The notes below the pieces were generated by a model. The model made no database searches. It was given only the letters and a program-made list of their open reading frames with translations, and was not told the DNA's origin. Of a stretch of DNA of 64,000 nucleotides, positions 37,501 through 45,387 are shown in pieces; position 1 is the first letter of the stretch; each line of letters starts with the position of its first letter. Source of the DNA: DASWDH01 sp035318505 (GTDB lineage Bacteria; Myxococcota_A; Polyangia; Polyangiales; Polyangiaceae). The translations under genes and the position numbers were made by a program. The stretch lies in NCBI GenBank assembly GCA_035318505.1, contig DATHEQ010000193.1, positions 1 through 64,000 on the forward strand, given 5' to 3'.

Positions 37501-39503
37501 CCAAGCTGCTACACGAGGAGATCGCGGCTGCGGCAGACGCTGAGCGCCGCCTCCGACTCTGGGGCTCGCTCGGCGATCTTTGCCGCGACCGCTTGCACGA
37601 TATCGAACGCGCCGCGAAGGCATATGCCGAGGCGCTGCGTATCCAACCCGCCGATCTCAAGTCGCGCCAGGGACTGCTCGAAGCACAAGAACGATCCGAA
37701 GTACGTTCGCTTGCCCAGCACGCGCTGGCGCGGGCTTACGTGGCCTTAGAGGAATGGGAGAAAGCCGCCGAGCTGGCGGCCAAGCTTCCCCAGGGCGAAG
37801 AGGTGCCGGGCGACATCGCGCGCGCTTTTTGGTGGGGAGTGGCAGCGTATCAGCGCGATGCGCGGCACGACTTGGCGACCGCGGAGCCAGCCCTGATTCG
37901 CGCGCTCGGTTATGATCCGACGAGCGTCGAGATCTTGGAGGCCCTCGCCGCCGTGCAGAGCCGAACGCCTGGACGCGCCTACGTGCTCACCACCGTACGT
38001 CTCTCGGAGGTGAAAGGCGGCGACCTTCGGCTTTTGAAAGAAGCGGCCGACGTCGCCGTGCGCGGCCGTGACGAACCCTCACTCGCGCCGATGGTCTGCG
38101 CCAAGCTATTCGATTTGGCGCTCACACGCTGGAGCGACGACAAGCCGGGCAGCTCGGCCGCCAAGTCGACGGAGGGGCTCGCCAGTTGGGCGCTCGAGCA
38201 ACTCATCTCCCTTGCCGACGAATCGGGCGACGTGGCGCGGGCCATCGAGCTCTTGCGGCGCGGCGCCACGCTACCCTTCGATCGCGGTGCCAAGCGATGC
38301 ATGAAGCAGAAGGCGGCGCAGCGCACCGCCGAAAAGCTCGGCGACGCCGATGCCGCCCTCGTCCTCTACCGCGAATTGTTCAAAGAAGACGCGACCGACG
38401 CGGTGGCAGGCGGCAGTGTAACGGCCTTCGCCGAGTTGCTCGAGCGTCGAGCGCTCTACGATGAGCTGGCGGCGCTATGGGAGCAGCAAGCAGCCGCCAT
38501 GGCGGGCGCCGATCCCTCCGCGGCAGCGGAGCTCTGGGACCGTTCCGCGGCGCTGGCCGAAGAGCGGCTTTCCGACCAAACGCGCGCCATTACCAACCAC
38601 AAGCGCGGCGCCGAGCTGGGCGGGCTTCGCTCGCTCGAAGCGTTGGCGCGACTCTACGAGCAACGCGGTGAGCCCAAGGAAGCGGCCGCCGTGCTGGAGC
38701 GGATCTGCGAGCTTTGTCCGGCCGACACCGTGGTGGCCAACACCCTACGCCTGGCCGCGGCCTACGTCGCCGATGGGGACAAAGGCGTGGCGCGGTCGCG
38801 ACTCGAGCAGGCGGTGGAGCGATTCCGCGACGCCGATTCACTCTCGCAGCGACTGCAGCAACTCTACGTCGAGGAGCAAGCGTGGGACGTGCTTGCCGAC
38901 TTCCTCTCGACCCAAGCCGACCATGCCAAGGATCCAGCCAAGCGCCTTTCGTATCTGACGCAAGCGGTCGACGTTCAAGCGAACAAGCTAAAAAGCTCGG
39001 ACGGCGTGATTCCGCTGTTGCGGCAGGTCATCGAGCTCGAGCCGGAGAGCGCCGCTCCGCGACTTCAGCTCGCCAATGCGCTCATCGAGACCAAGCGGGG
39101 CGCGGACGCCGTCGCCATCCTCGACGCGCAGCTCGCACACTACGGCACGCGCAAACCGAAAGACCGCGCGCTCGTGCACCACGCCCTTTCGCGCGCGCTC
39201 GCCGAATCGGACAAGAAGCGCGCGCTAAAAGAGCTCGAGCAGGCGGCGCGCATCGACCCCGCACACGCCGAAATCCTGTACATGCTCGCGCGACTCGCCC
39301 ACGCAGAGGGCAAGCTCGATCTCGCCAACCACACCTACCAGGCGTTGCTGACGCTGAGGCGCAGCGCTCGTGACGAAGTCGACCGCCTCATCAGCCGTGC
39401 CGATCTCTTCCGAGCCTTGGCCGACATCGCCGAAAGCAAGAACGATCCCGATCGCGCGGCCGAGCTACGCGCTTCCGCCGCCGAAGAGCGCGACGGCGCT
39501 TAA
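31557..39503 (+). CDS. Giant TPR/helical-repeat protein
   Basis: 2648 residues, almost entirely alpha-helical repeats of about 34 residues in the tetratricopeptide style (for example LLQRALTVAPASTEAFTRL, AIQLYQQIVRLDPSDRVATE, ALALYRAAAAYRPNDLPLKE, AIDKAPGSGQAELLEEAAEA). A Pro/Ser-rich linker near residues 1637-1685 divides it into two superhelical arms. There is no signal peptide, membrane helix or enzyme domain, so it is expected to be a cytoplasmic scaffold. Such proteins are common in myxobacteria, mostly without known partners. Start ATG 31557 lacks a clear Shine-Dalgarno; ATG 31602 is an alternative. Confidence 0.88.
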   Translation: MKEKSALHAALSDKRMSVARSTHPGVRTALKLDRAAQIIESQLESEPLILELLVGSAVKGQAQRQMWDALHLAAVRDGRVAELGAAYDQLLQSTKMKLVLAPISAQVLTRAAAFFEEMAVDADKAVMLLQRALTVAPASTEAFTRLEGLLTARQDTRTLIDFYTNAAGHRPTVEEQLALLRRAAELAEFVPDKPEQAIQLYQQIVRLDPSDRVATEALETHFLRSGRVKDAAKWLEQVLTSRPSKRDADELALRARLLRLYCEELDERDRALPHAEVLLAQDATHGPALEAARSLLTHRALGPRAASAVASALDRSGDFAEAASVLEQQLATLRGAKRLELVKRLSALKQDQLADLAGALPLLEEAIAADISDAEVRRRYREVSAALGRGADAVKLLASAAANVKDAATRLGIEAELGQFALERGDSAGARAAFEKVLAAAGGDSSMLVAARGLAAVYEEGEAGQLAGALEVVARLEKDDSARWAATERLAHLYQGRLDDPHKAVVAWKELIGSPLSGRALDALETLYHATGDDEQLAAILELRSVGSADEKEARALATRAAQLRAGRAVDGRNALAIWRELLQTHGPSREVHAHVFPLLEKEGAFVELAEVLRQEVALAPREEHADLLTRLGMLSLKHLKDAAAALEAFRAVLLLDPRAATARKAVEGLLKIPDAALGAAELLEPIYRQDQHWPGLLAVLEARVKATTVLDARLAILEEMTAILEQNQNDVTRALKVAGEALRIAVANKSPAVERWVGRVEQLSAKAAQPALLATVLSRALGDHPVDSEAFFLVATRAGDALLASGEAPKALALYRAAAAYRPNDLPLKERIEGLVMEQGSVEDRIAVHRAGLERSSDVKSRRQNLQAIARIQSQEAGDDAAAVATLRVLLAETPHDVAAEDALFDALGRRGDHAGLYQELEGRAAAADGDRRTALLVRMADVSARSGQLERALGHYRELLSGARLGDDVLDAIERTAHAAENFDTLRDLLERRILSASDARQEMAWLEQLGDLYAEKLGNVDGAVTAFKRACDLATTAKLGGDILRRLYERMFALFPGDRQAAERLVEIYREAGEWYRIPAIYDALLEHIVDERDAVKVVLDMEQSALHAGASRQFATAVDSALRRYVRAFSRYAQDLLAAKARVLAIDATRADEVGTIFRALIASADDGASFAQAFEAFLAKAPNDENRRADGQWVAAWRTSDLQGLDRTGALLAAAKAHESIRNLPAAVEAYRRVLEYDSECITARFAIVRLLLDLDHTEAALTALSDLRERTQGAVRAGIELRMGHLLSENLDRAGDALAVILPVLEASPSDPTALPILQRALGRASSRPRAAAMLERASQAAPTKERAATILRVLLGAPADTPELMEGRKVWYKRLLDLVSDRPDEALFTALQAAADFAEVPFFWDAAEQLARSLRRPQPVMDAYRAMLERHLEPELAEWVARRGVDFYEEWFEDPEGAISLLQRIQVLPGGAWAFERLKLAFISGERYGELLSLYDQAIDKAPGSGQAELLEEAAEAARNFARDPDRAITYLERLAAIRTGDATTLAALERLYEKRGHHQRLVALLETRMDATSDVQVAQAIRARMAGLLLGMGNQVKALALVEQMLAADPGSDEAYDLLRRVILPGEIPALPGLSMAPSGVSRSSAPKPDVVEPRPLTPNLVERSASLLKPRYLMQEKIEDVVRIIEIELAACDSDAERTVLYQQRARLHLEELGEIGLAFDSYVILVALEPEVEEHRRMLAELAGRLDRHDRLAAALVDAAERTADPVQKARLRVEAGRVYRDQIGDAPRAIALFSSVVDGRDLAADIVLPAARELEPLLASQHVAAERCAVLDKIAALETNKAARRDALGEVARMSGAVLADPERAARAWRARLDDDATDREALDGLVTVFESARRWGDLIDALDKRAAMAEPAVARADRARIAAVFAGELDAVGQAIATWVDIRRAFGPDEESFSKLSSLLDGTGRFEDLAKLLHEEIAAAADAERRLRLWGSLGDLCRDRLHDIERAAKAYAEALRIQPADLKSRQGLLEAQERSEVRSLAQHALARAYVALEEWEKAAELAAKLPQGEEVPGDIARAFWWGVAAYQRDARHDLATAEPALIRALGYDPTSVEILEALAAVQSRTPGRAYVLTTVRLSEVKGGDLRLLKEAADVAVRGRDEPSLAPMVCAKLFDLALTRWSDDKPGSSAAKSTEGLASWALEQLISLADESGDVARAIELLRRGATLPFDRGAKRCMKQKAAQRTAEKLGDADAALVLYRELFKEDATDAVAGGSVTAFAELLERRALYDELAALWEQQAAAMAGADPSAAAELWDRSAALAEERLSDQTRAITNHKRGAELGGLRSLEALARLYEQRGEPKEAAAVLERICELCPADTVVANTLRLAAAYVADGDKGVARSRLEQAVERFRDADSLSQRLQQLYVEEQAWDVLADFLSTQADHAKDPAKRLSYLTQAVDVQANKLKSSDGVIPLLRQVIELEPESAAPRLQLANALIETKRGADAVAILDAQLAHYGTRKPKDRALVHHALSRALAESDKKRALKELEQAARIDPAHAEILYMLARLAHAEGKLDLANHTYQALLTLRRSARDEVDRLISRADLFRALADIAESKNDPDRAAELRASAAEERDGA

Positions 39504-39644
39504 CGCATCGCGCGGAGAGCGCTGACGAGCACCGCAGCGGATACGATTTGCCGGCGGCGGCGACTTCGTGTAAATGGCCGGCGGTCGCGACGCCGGCACC
39601 ACGGGCCCGCGCATGATCACCGCCCATCATCCACGAGGACGAAC

Positions 39645-40094
39645 ATGAAGAACCTAGTCAATGATGCCCTGAGCTGTGCAGGCGTGCTTAGCGTGTTGAT
39701 CGGTCTGGCGACGGGCTGCGGCGGTGCCAGCACCGCGCAGGGCTCCGAACCGGCGAAGACGACGGCTGCCCCCGCATCGAGCGGCGGCGCGGCACCGGCA
39801 GGGAGCGCGTCCGCCGGCGGTCCTGCACCGGAGCAGATCAACGCCGTGCTGAAGGAGCACACCCGCGAGCTGAAGGCCTGCTACGGCCGCGAAAAGGACC
39901 GCGGTATGGCCTACAAAGGCGACACGAAGTTCCGCGTGAAGGTCGCTCCCGACGGCAAGGTGACCGACGTCCAAGGCGTCGACATTCCGCCGGCCGGCGA
40001 GTTTCTCTCTTCGTGCGTGAGCGAATCCATGAAGGGCTGGAAATTTCCCTCTTCGGGTCAGGGCGGCAGCATGACGTTCGCCGTCCCCTGGTAA
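39645..40094 (+). CDS. AgmX/PglI C-terminal-domain lipoprotein
   Basis: 149 residues. A signal peptide with a lipobox-like end (LATGC), then an Ala/Ser/Gly/Pro linker and a 90-residue domain (about 62-149) starting INAVLKEHTRELKACYGRE and including FRVKVAPDGKVTDVQGV. This is the TonB-like C-terminal domain of the myxobacterial gliding protein AgmX and relatives, with the two conserved Cys (ELKACY and LSSCV). Such domains are periplasmic and thought to contact envelope partners. The protein itself is a minimal anchored version. Confidence 0.85.
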   Translation: MKNLVNDALSCAGVLSVLIGLATGCGGASTAQGSEPAKTTAAPASSGGAAPAGSASAGGPAPEQINAVLKEHTRELKACYGREKDRGMAYKGDTKFRVKVAPDGKVTDVQGVDIPPAGEFLSSCVSESMKGWKFPSSGQGGSMTFAVPW

Positions 40095-40099
40095 GGCCG

Positions 40100-40116
40100 G
40101 GCGCGACGCTCGCGCC
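40100..40116. terminator. GC-rich hairpin between convergent genes
   Basis: GGCGCGA (40100-40106) and TCGCGCC (40110-40116) form a perfect 7-bp stem with a 3-nt loop, 6 nt after the AgmX-domain gene's stop and just before the end of the opposing lipoprotein gene. Without a T-run, termination is likely but not certain. Confidence 0.4.
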
Positions 40117-40122
40117 GTCCGC

Positions 40123-40572
40123 TCAGGGCAGTCGGACGAGTGTCGCGCGCCCCACCCACGGCGCTTCCGTGCCGTTGATGACCAGGGTATTTCCGATGAA
40201 GTCGCCGTAGGCGCGGAAGCCGACACCGTAGGAGTCGAACACCATCATCTGCAAATGCTCGGTGTACGCCTCGTCGATGCGGTAGGTGCGCTGCACGGTG
40301 ACGCCAGGCCCGCGGATGAACATGTTCATCCCGTTCACCTCCAGCACCAGCTGCCCGATCTGAGCAGTCATGAGCGTCTGCAGCGCGAAATCGAGCTGCC
40401 CGGCTGGTTGAAATTGTTGCAAAAGCCATCGCCCCTGCAGCCGTTGCGCGGCGGTGGCCGCCGCCTCGGCGCGCGCATCGCGTGGAGGCCCCTGCTCGCG
40501 GCTGCACGACGCGGTGAGCGCACAAATCGCGAGCAAAGCGGGAGTCACGAGTGTTGGCAGGTTTCGGAGCAT
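40123..40572 (-). CDS. Conserved lipoprotein, unknown function
   Basis: 149 residues. Signal peptide with lipobox LTASC. After an Ala/Arg-rich stretch, a small beta-rich domain (LQGRWLLQQFQPAGQLDFALQ..., FIRGPGVTVQRTYRIDEA, NTLVINGTEAPWVGRATLVRL) looks like a lipocalin- or META-like small barrel, but I cannot assign a family. Start ATG 40572 has GGAG 3-4 nt upstream; an upstream in-frame Met at 40608 would put 12 residues ahead of the signal. Confidence 0.7.
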   Translation of the reverse strand: MLRNLPTLVTPALLAICALTASCSREQGPPRDARAEAAATAAQRLQGRWLLQQFQPAGQLDFALQTLMTAQIGQLVLEVNGMNMFIRGPGVTVQRTYRIDEAYTEHLQMMVFDSYGVGFRAYGDFIGNTLVINGTEAPWVGRATLVRLP

Positions 40573-40659
40573 GGTCTCCAGAGTTAGTCGGTTTCCGATC
40601 GCCTGCACAGTCCGGCGAGGGGGAGCGGCGTCGCGCGCTTTAGCGGCGCAATGGCGATC

Positions 40660-41928
40660 TTATTCGAGCACGCTCGATCCGGCCGGACCGTATCCAGCGG
40701 GGTCGGCGGGCGAAGCCGGCGTCAACGCCGCGATCGGAGACTCGCAGGCGTTCGGCTCGTCGTACGAGCAGTACGACGCGGTTGCCGCTTCGGCAGTCTT
40801 CTCGGCGGCGCTGCTGCGAGCGGGAACTGGCGTCGCCGCCGTTGCAAGAAGCGGATCGGCAGCAACGCCCGGCCCCTCGTCGGCAAATGCATCCGCCGGC
40901 AAAACGCCGTTTCGCGGCGTCACCGGAGGAGCGACGAGCTCGAACGATGCGCGAGGGAAAGACGCCATGAGGTCGGCGTCGCCAAGGTCTTCGCAGAGCA
41001 TCGCTTGGCCGTCGCCGCACGCGAGGTGGCCGGCATCACAGACGCCGCGTTCGACTGACCACAGCTTCGCCATTCCGCCCCAGTTCTCGAGCGGCACCCC
41101 GGTCATGGGCGTGCTCCAACGCACGCGCGGCTCGCCGGCCAAAATCTCTGGTCCGAATTCATCGGGCGACCCCGGTGCGCGCCACAACGGCAGGTCGGCG
41201 CATCCACGTTCGAGCTGGTCGCTCGGGCAAGAAATACGGATATGGAAGTGGTCGTCGTGAGGAAGCGCGTTGACCGGCTGCATCATGGCGGCAGCCGCCT
41301 TCGCGCGCAGCTGGCGCGGTGCCTTGACCTTCGCGGCATACGCCAGGAGTCGCGCTCGCAGCGGCGCGTAGATGAAAATCTGACGGACCTCTTCGTTGGG
41401 ATCCTCGAGGAGCGCGCGCACGAACTCCCAATTGCGCTGGTCGTCGAAGCGAACCGTCGGATCGTCACGACCATCGCCGGTGCCCTGGCAACGCAAAAAT
41501 CGCGGCGCTCGAAGCGGCGCGCCGTCGAGATCGGTCAAGTAGAAGCTGACGTCGGCATCGCGCCCGCTCTGGTGCGATAGGTGTGACGTGATGCGCCCGC
41601 CGTCTTTGCGCGACAACTCGCCGATCTCGAGCATCGACCCGGGAAACTTGCGCGCCACGGTGCGCGCCGCTCGGTTGAGCACCGTCAAGAGGTTCGGCAG
41701 TGCCCAGCTCACCTTGGATTTGCGATGGACCTGCACCCTCGTCATGAAAGGCGTATCGCGAAAGAGCCGTCCTCCGATGAGGCGGCCCGAGTTCGTGTAG
41801 CCGAACGACAGCGGCGGTTCGTCGGATGGCGTCTGCTTCGCGGTAGAAGCCGCGTCGGCGTTCGGTCCGATGGCAGCGAATGCCACGAAGGCAGAGAAAA
41901 GGACGTAAGCAGGGCGTGCGATGCGCAC
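40660..41928 (-). CDS. mepA: Penicillin-insensitive murein endopeptidase (MepA-like)
   Basis: 422 residues. A signal peptide (about 1-26) exports a peptidase of the LAS/M74 type that cuts D-Ala-mDAP cross-links in peptidoglycan. Zinc-site motifs are present: SHLSHQSGRDADVSFYL and the later PHDDHFHIRISCP. MepA normally ends shortly after this; here about 170 extra residues follow, Pro/Ala-rich with several Cys (VCDAGHLACGDGQAMLC, SYCSYDEPNACE), perhaps a small disulfide module for targeting. The family assignment is firm, the role of the extension unknown. Confidence 0.9.
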   Translation of the reverse strand: MRIARPAYVLFSAFVAFAAIGPNADAASTAKQTPSDEPPLSFGYTNSGRLIGGRLFRDTPFMTRVQVHRKSKVSWALPNLLTVLNRAARTVARKFPGSMLEIGELSRKDGGRITSHLSHQSGRDADVSFYLTDLDGAPLRAPRFLRCQGTGDGRDDPTVRFDDQRNWEFVRALLEDPNEEVRQIFIYAPLRARLLAYAAKVKAPRQLRAKAAAAMMQPVNALPHDDHFHIRISCPSDQLERGCADLPLWRAPGSPDEFGPEILAGEPRVRWSTPMTGVPLENWGGMAKLWSVERGVCDAGHLACGDGQAMLCEDLGDADLMASFPRASFELVAPPVTPRNGVLPADAFADEGPGVAADPLLATAATPVPARSSAAEKTAEAATASYCSYDEPNACESPIAALTPASPADPAGYGPAGSSVLE

Positions 41929-42092
41929 AGCAAGAACCTAGCGCGAACGCGCTCGGCGAGCACATTTTCCTACGTTGCTTTGGAGCACCGCCACGGCGTT
42001 CGCGCGAATCGGCCAGTGGCAGCGAAATGGCTCAATGCGAGCGAAATGACGAGGACTCGCGCGCAGCGGGTACGGTGTGGCAAAATTCGGGG

Positions 42093-43703
42093 ATGGCGGC
42101 CTTCACACCCTCGACCGATCGTGTTGCCGCGCAGCCCCCCGCCCCCAGGCCCCTCGATCGAACTCGCTCCATCTTTCTCGCGAGTTGCGCGGTATTGCTG
42201 GAGGCTCTTCTTGCAGTTCTGCCGAGCGGTTGCTCGCGCACGCCGCCCCCGCTTGCGCGCCCCAAGGTAGCTGCCGTGACGGTAGATGCCGGGCCGCGCG
42301 CCGCGACCTTCGATACCTGGGACTACGCGGTGACCGTCGCGCCCGGTGCTCGGGAACTCTCGGTAGAAGCTCGCTTTCCGGCAGGGAGCGGGGCCGAGCT
42401 CGGACTCGAAGACGAGGCATTCAGCTTCGTCCGTGATCTCTGCTTGGTCACCGGGCCCCGGTGCGAGCCCCCAGCCGTACAGGGCACCTCCTGGTACGTC
42501 CCCACCTGCCAACTCGACGGGTGCAAGCTCCGCTACCGTTTCGCGCTTGCCGAAGCTGCGGTTTCCCTGCGCGACCCCGACCTTGCCGACGCGCACGAAG
42601 GCGTGATCGTTGCGCCGCCGTCGAGCTGGCTCGTGCGTCCACTCCTCGAGCAGCCCGGCAAGCGATTTCGGCTGCAAGTGAGTACCGCGGCCGGCGTCGC
42701 GTTCGCTACCGGCGTGCCCCTGTCGCCGAACGAGCCCGGTTGGTTCAGCGCTCCGACCGACGACCTCCCCTTCACCCCTTACGCCGCCTTCGGAAACGTG
42801 GAGCTATGGCGCACCCGGGCCGGCACGAGCGCGCTCGAAATCGGTTTTGGTCCCGGCGAATTTGCGGTGGGCCAGCGACGCGTCGCCGCCTGGATCGACG
42901 ACGCCGCGCGCATCGTCATGGCTTACTACGGCCGCTTTCCCGTCCCCCGCGCGCTTCTGCTCGTCCTGCCCACCGAGGGGCGTGGCCTCGGCTATGGCAA
43001 AGCACTCGGTAGCGGCGGCGCGTCGATGCTCGTCCCGCTCGGACGCGCGACGGGGGAAGCAGAGCTCAATGACGATTGGGTCCTCGTGCACGAGATGCTC
43101 CACCTTGGTTTCCCCAGTCTTCCGCGGCAGCACATCTGGCTGGCGGAGGGCATCGCCACCTACGTCGAGCCTATCGCCAGGGCTCGCGCCGGCAACATGT
43201 CACCCGAAGCGGTTTGGCGTGGTCTCTTGCGCGGCGCGCCCCACGGTCTGCCTGGGGCGCGCGACGAAGGGCTCGACAATACGCATACCTGGGGACGAAC
43301 GTATTGGGGCGGCGCGCTCTTTTGCTTGCTCGCCGACCTCGAGATCCGCGAACGCACGCAGAACCGGCGCTCGCTCGACGATGCGCTGCGGGCCGTGCTC
43401 GAAAAGGGCGGCAACATCACGGCGCGCTGGGACATTGCCCGGGTGCTCGAAATTGGCGACGCGGCTACCGGGCTCACGGTGTTGCGCGACTTGTACCAGT
43501 CGATGGCGCTGCGCCGGCAAGACGTCGATCTGCCGCGCCTATGGCAGCGGCTCGGCATCAAACCGTCAGGCAAAACCGTCGTTTTCGAGGACGCCGCACC
43601 GCTCGCCCAGGTAAGACGCGCTATCACCGAGCGACCGCCGGATGCCCCTCGCACCGGAGCGGTGGGTTCGACCAAGGAGCCGATACCACCATGGACAAGG
43701 TGA
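42093..43703 (+). CDS. M61-like metallopeptidase lipoprotein
   Basis: 536 residues. Signal peptide with lipobox LPSGC. An N-terminal beta-rich domain (about 60-230) precedes a gluzincin domain: HEMLHLGFP supplies HExxH and WLAEGIATYVEP the third zinc ligand Glu, as in M61 glycyl aminopeptidases. Further helices continue to about 500. M61 enzymes remove N-terminal Gly or act on unfolded proteins; the true substrate here is unknown. Start ATG 42093 opens the signal-bearing segment. The end overlaps the cupin gene by 13 nt, so the two are probably translated from one message. Confidence 0.85.
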   Translation: MAAFTPSTDRVAAQPPAPRPLDRTRSIFLASCAVLLEALLAVLPSGCSRTPPPLARPKVAAVTVDAGPRAATFDTWDYAVTVAPGARELSVEARFPAGSGAELGLEDEAFSFVRDLCLVTGPRCEPPAVQGTSWYVPTCQLDGCKLRYRFALAEAAVSLRDPDLADAHEGVIVAPPSSWLVRPLLEQPGKRFRLQVSTAAGVAFATGVPLSPNEPGWFSAPTDDLPFTPYAAFGNVELWRTRAGTSALEIGFGPGEFAVGQRRVAAWIDDAARIVMAYYGRFPVPRALLLVLPTEGRGLGYGKALGSGGASMLVPLGRATGEAELNDDWVLVHEMLHLGFPSLPRQHIWLAEGIATYVEPIARARAGNMSPEAVWRGLLRGAPHGLPGARDEGLDNTHTWGRTYWGGALFCLLADLEIRERTQNRRSLDDALRAVLEKGGNITARWDIARVLEIGDAATGLTVLRDLYQSMALRRQDVDLPRLWQRLGIKPSGKTVVFEDAAPLAQVRRAITERPPDAPRTGAVGSTKEPIPPWTR

Positions 43704-44053
43704 ACCTTGCCGATAAATTTGCTCTTTTCGCGGAACATTGGCGTCCCAAGATCGTCGGCGAGCTGAACGGCCAACACGTGAAGCTCGTGAAATTCTGCGG
43801 TGAGTTCGTGTGGCACCAGCACGAACACGAAGACGAGCTCTTTTTCGTGGTGCGCGGCGCGTTTACCATGCAGTTTCGCGACCGGGCCGTCGACTTATGC
43901 GAAGGGGAATTTCTGATCGTCCCTCGCGGCGTGGAGCATCGGCCGGTGGCGAAGACCGAGGTGTGCGTCCTGCTCCTCGAGCCCGCCGGCACGCTCAATA
44001 CCGGCAACGTACACGACGCGGACAAGACCGTCGAAGTGCCCGAGCGAATCTAG
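43691..44053 (+). CDS. Single-domain cupin protein
   Basis: 120 residues forming one cupin barrel. Motif 1 is FVWHQHEHEDELFFVVRGAF (metal-binding His/His/Glu), motif 2 is LIVPRGVEHRPVA with the fourth-ligand His. No signal peptide, so cytoplasmic. Many such proteins bind a metal and act as small isomerases, dioxygenases or sensors; no reaction can be assigned. It overlaps the M61-like gene and is followed 12 nt later by a strong hairpin. Confidence 0.88.
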   Translation: MDKVNLADKFALFAEHWRPKIVGELNGQHVKLVKFCGEFVWHQHEHEDELFFVVRGAFTMQFRDRAVDLCEGEFLIVPRGVEHRPVAKTEVCVLLLEPAGTLNTGNVHDADKTVEVPERI

Positions 44054-44064
44054 TCGCCGCTCGA

Positions 44065-44096
44065 CCGGCGGCGCCTCTTCAAGAGCGCGCCGCCGG
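44065..44096. terminator. Strong bidirectional terminator hairpin
   Basis: A 15-bp stem with one bulged C: 44065-44079 (CCGGCGGCGCCTCTT) pairs with 44081-44096 across a single-base apex, so realistically a 3-5-nt loop forms inside the CTCTT/AAGAG part. It lies between the convergent cupin and lipoprotein genes, 12 and 19 nt from their stops. This is the most stable hairpin I found between genes in this window. Confidence 0.65.
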
Positions 44097-44114
44097 CCAA
44101 AGGCCCTGCCGCGA

Positions 44115-45074
44115 TCAGAACTTGGCGTCGGGGAACGCGCACGTAGCGGGATCACCCGTGGTCGGGGCGAGCCCGGCGCTGTCGGTGTAGTAGCTTCGAT
44201 CGAATTGCGACGACCAGCACTCGGTCGCCTTGACCAGCATCGGCACGCTGCCTCCGCTGATCTGCACGTCGGCACGACCGGCGCCGTCGTTGGCCCAGCG
44301 GTTGTGCATGACGACGTCCTCGAGGTTGCCGTCTTTGTTCGTCTCCTCGATGTCGGTGAGCGCACTCACGTCGACTGCCCCCGAGCCGTCCTTTTGATGG
44401 ATCACGGCAATATCGGTCCAATTCAACGCCGGTGTCGGCCGGATCTCGACGGCGATGGTGGCGGGCCAAGAGCGCATGGCGTGCGTGATCTTGGTCGTAC
44501 CTTGATCGTGCGCGCGCGCCGGGTCGAGCTTTTTGGCGGCGTCATTGTCGACGACGAAGTACCCGTTGCGGTGCTCGGCGTGCGATCGACCATATCCACG
44601 CCCGCGGAGGACGGCGAGGTAGTCGGCTTCGGCGGTCGATCCCTTGGGACGACCGTCGAGGTCGTAGTCGAAAACGCCGTCGCTCACTTCCCTCACTTGG
44701 AGTCGCCAGACCACCGGCGACAGCGCGTTGTCGGCCCCCGGGCCCCAGGTGGCTTCATGATTGGCGACCGTGGTCGGGGGCATGTGCACGACGACCCAGA
44801 TGCTGCCCAAGATCGATCTCGTTACGTCGTCGACGCCGTCCGCGAGTGCGCGCGTGAATTCGTAAAATTTCGCGTGCTCGCCGGCTCCCCCGTAAGCGAG
44901 CGTCTCTGCCGCGGAGGAAGCTGCGGTCGACCGGGGGAGCGCCAAGCTGACCTGCGCTGCCTCCGGGATCGGCTCGCGAAATCGATCGGCGTCTTCCGTG
45001 TTCACCATGCAACCGAGCTGCGCTATGCCCAACGCCGCTCCCACTCCCCATCCGCACGCGTGTCTTCCCAGCAT
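44115..45074 (-). CDS. Secreted protein, probable lipoprotein, unknown function
   Basis: 319 residues. A hydrophobic N-terminus ending IAQLGC suggests a lipoprotein, though Gln-Leu before the Gly-Cys is not a classical lipobox. The body is a mixed alpha/beta domain with conserved-looking stretches SIWVVVHMPPT, VVWRLQVREVSDGVFDY, YFVVDNDAAKKLDP and HNRWANDGAGRADVQI. I recognise no enzyme motif. The composition and style resemble myxobacterial surface lipoproteins. It converges on the cupin gene across the terminator. Confidence 0.7.
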   Translation of the reverse strand: MLGRHACGWGVGAALGIAQLGCMVNTEDADRFREPIPEAAQVSLALPRSTAASSAAETLAYGGAGEHAKFYEFTRALADGVDDVTRSILGSIWVVVHMPPTTVANHEATWGPGADNALSPVVWRLQVREVSDGVFDYDLDGRPKGSTAEADYLAVLRGRGYGRSHAEHRNGYFVVDNDAAKKLDPARAHDQGTTKITHAMRSWPATIAVEIRPTPALNWTDIAVIHQKDGSGAVDVSALTDIEETNKDGNLEDVVMHNRWANDGAGRADVQISGGSVPMLVKATECWSSQFDRSYYTDSAGLAPTTGDPATCAFPDAKF

Positions 45075-45387
45075 CGAATTTTCTCCTGTGGCTTCGAACC
45101 CCGTTCCAATGTCGAGGCCGTGCGACCCATCATTACAAGGGTCGGGCCAAACGCTTTTTCTACGGCGATCGAGCGCGGCGCGGGTGGCGAAACGCTCGAG
45201 AACCCGCGGAGAAAACTGACCGAGCGGGTGCGCCGCGACCTAGAGAAGCGGAGGCGTGGCGAGGTGAAATCGTGAACGAGGGTTCTCGGTCCGAACACGA
45301 CGCGCGGCCACGCCGAACATTGGTCGCCCTTGCCCACGAACGACCACATGTCACGCTAGCTACGTACTCGTACAGTCGAGGTAGTAC
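45075..45387. other. Divergent intergenic region
   Basis: It lies between two divergent genes and should hold two promoters. The right end has a GAGG ribosome-binding site (45378-45381) for the next gene and a loose repeat GTACT/AGTAC just before the ATG. Otherwise I see no structure. Confidence 0.3.
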
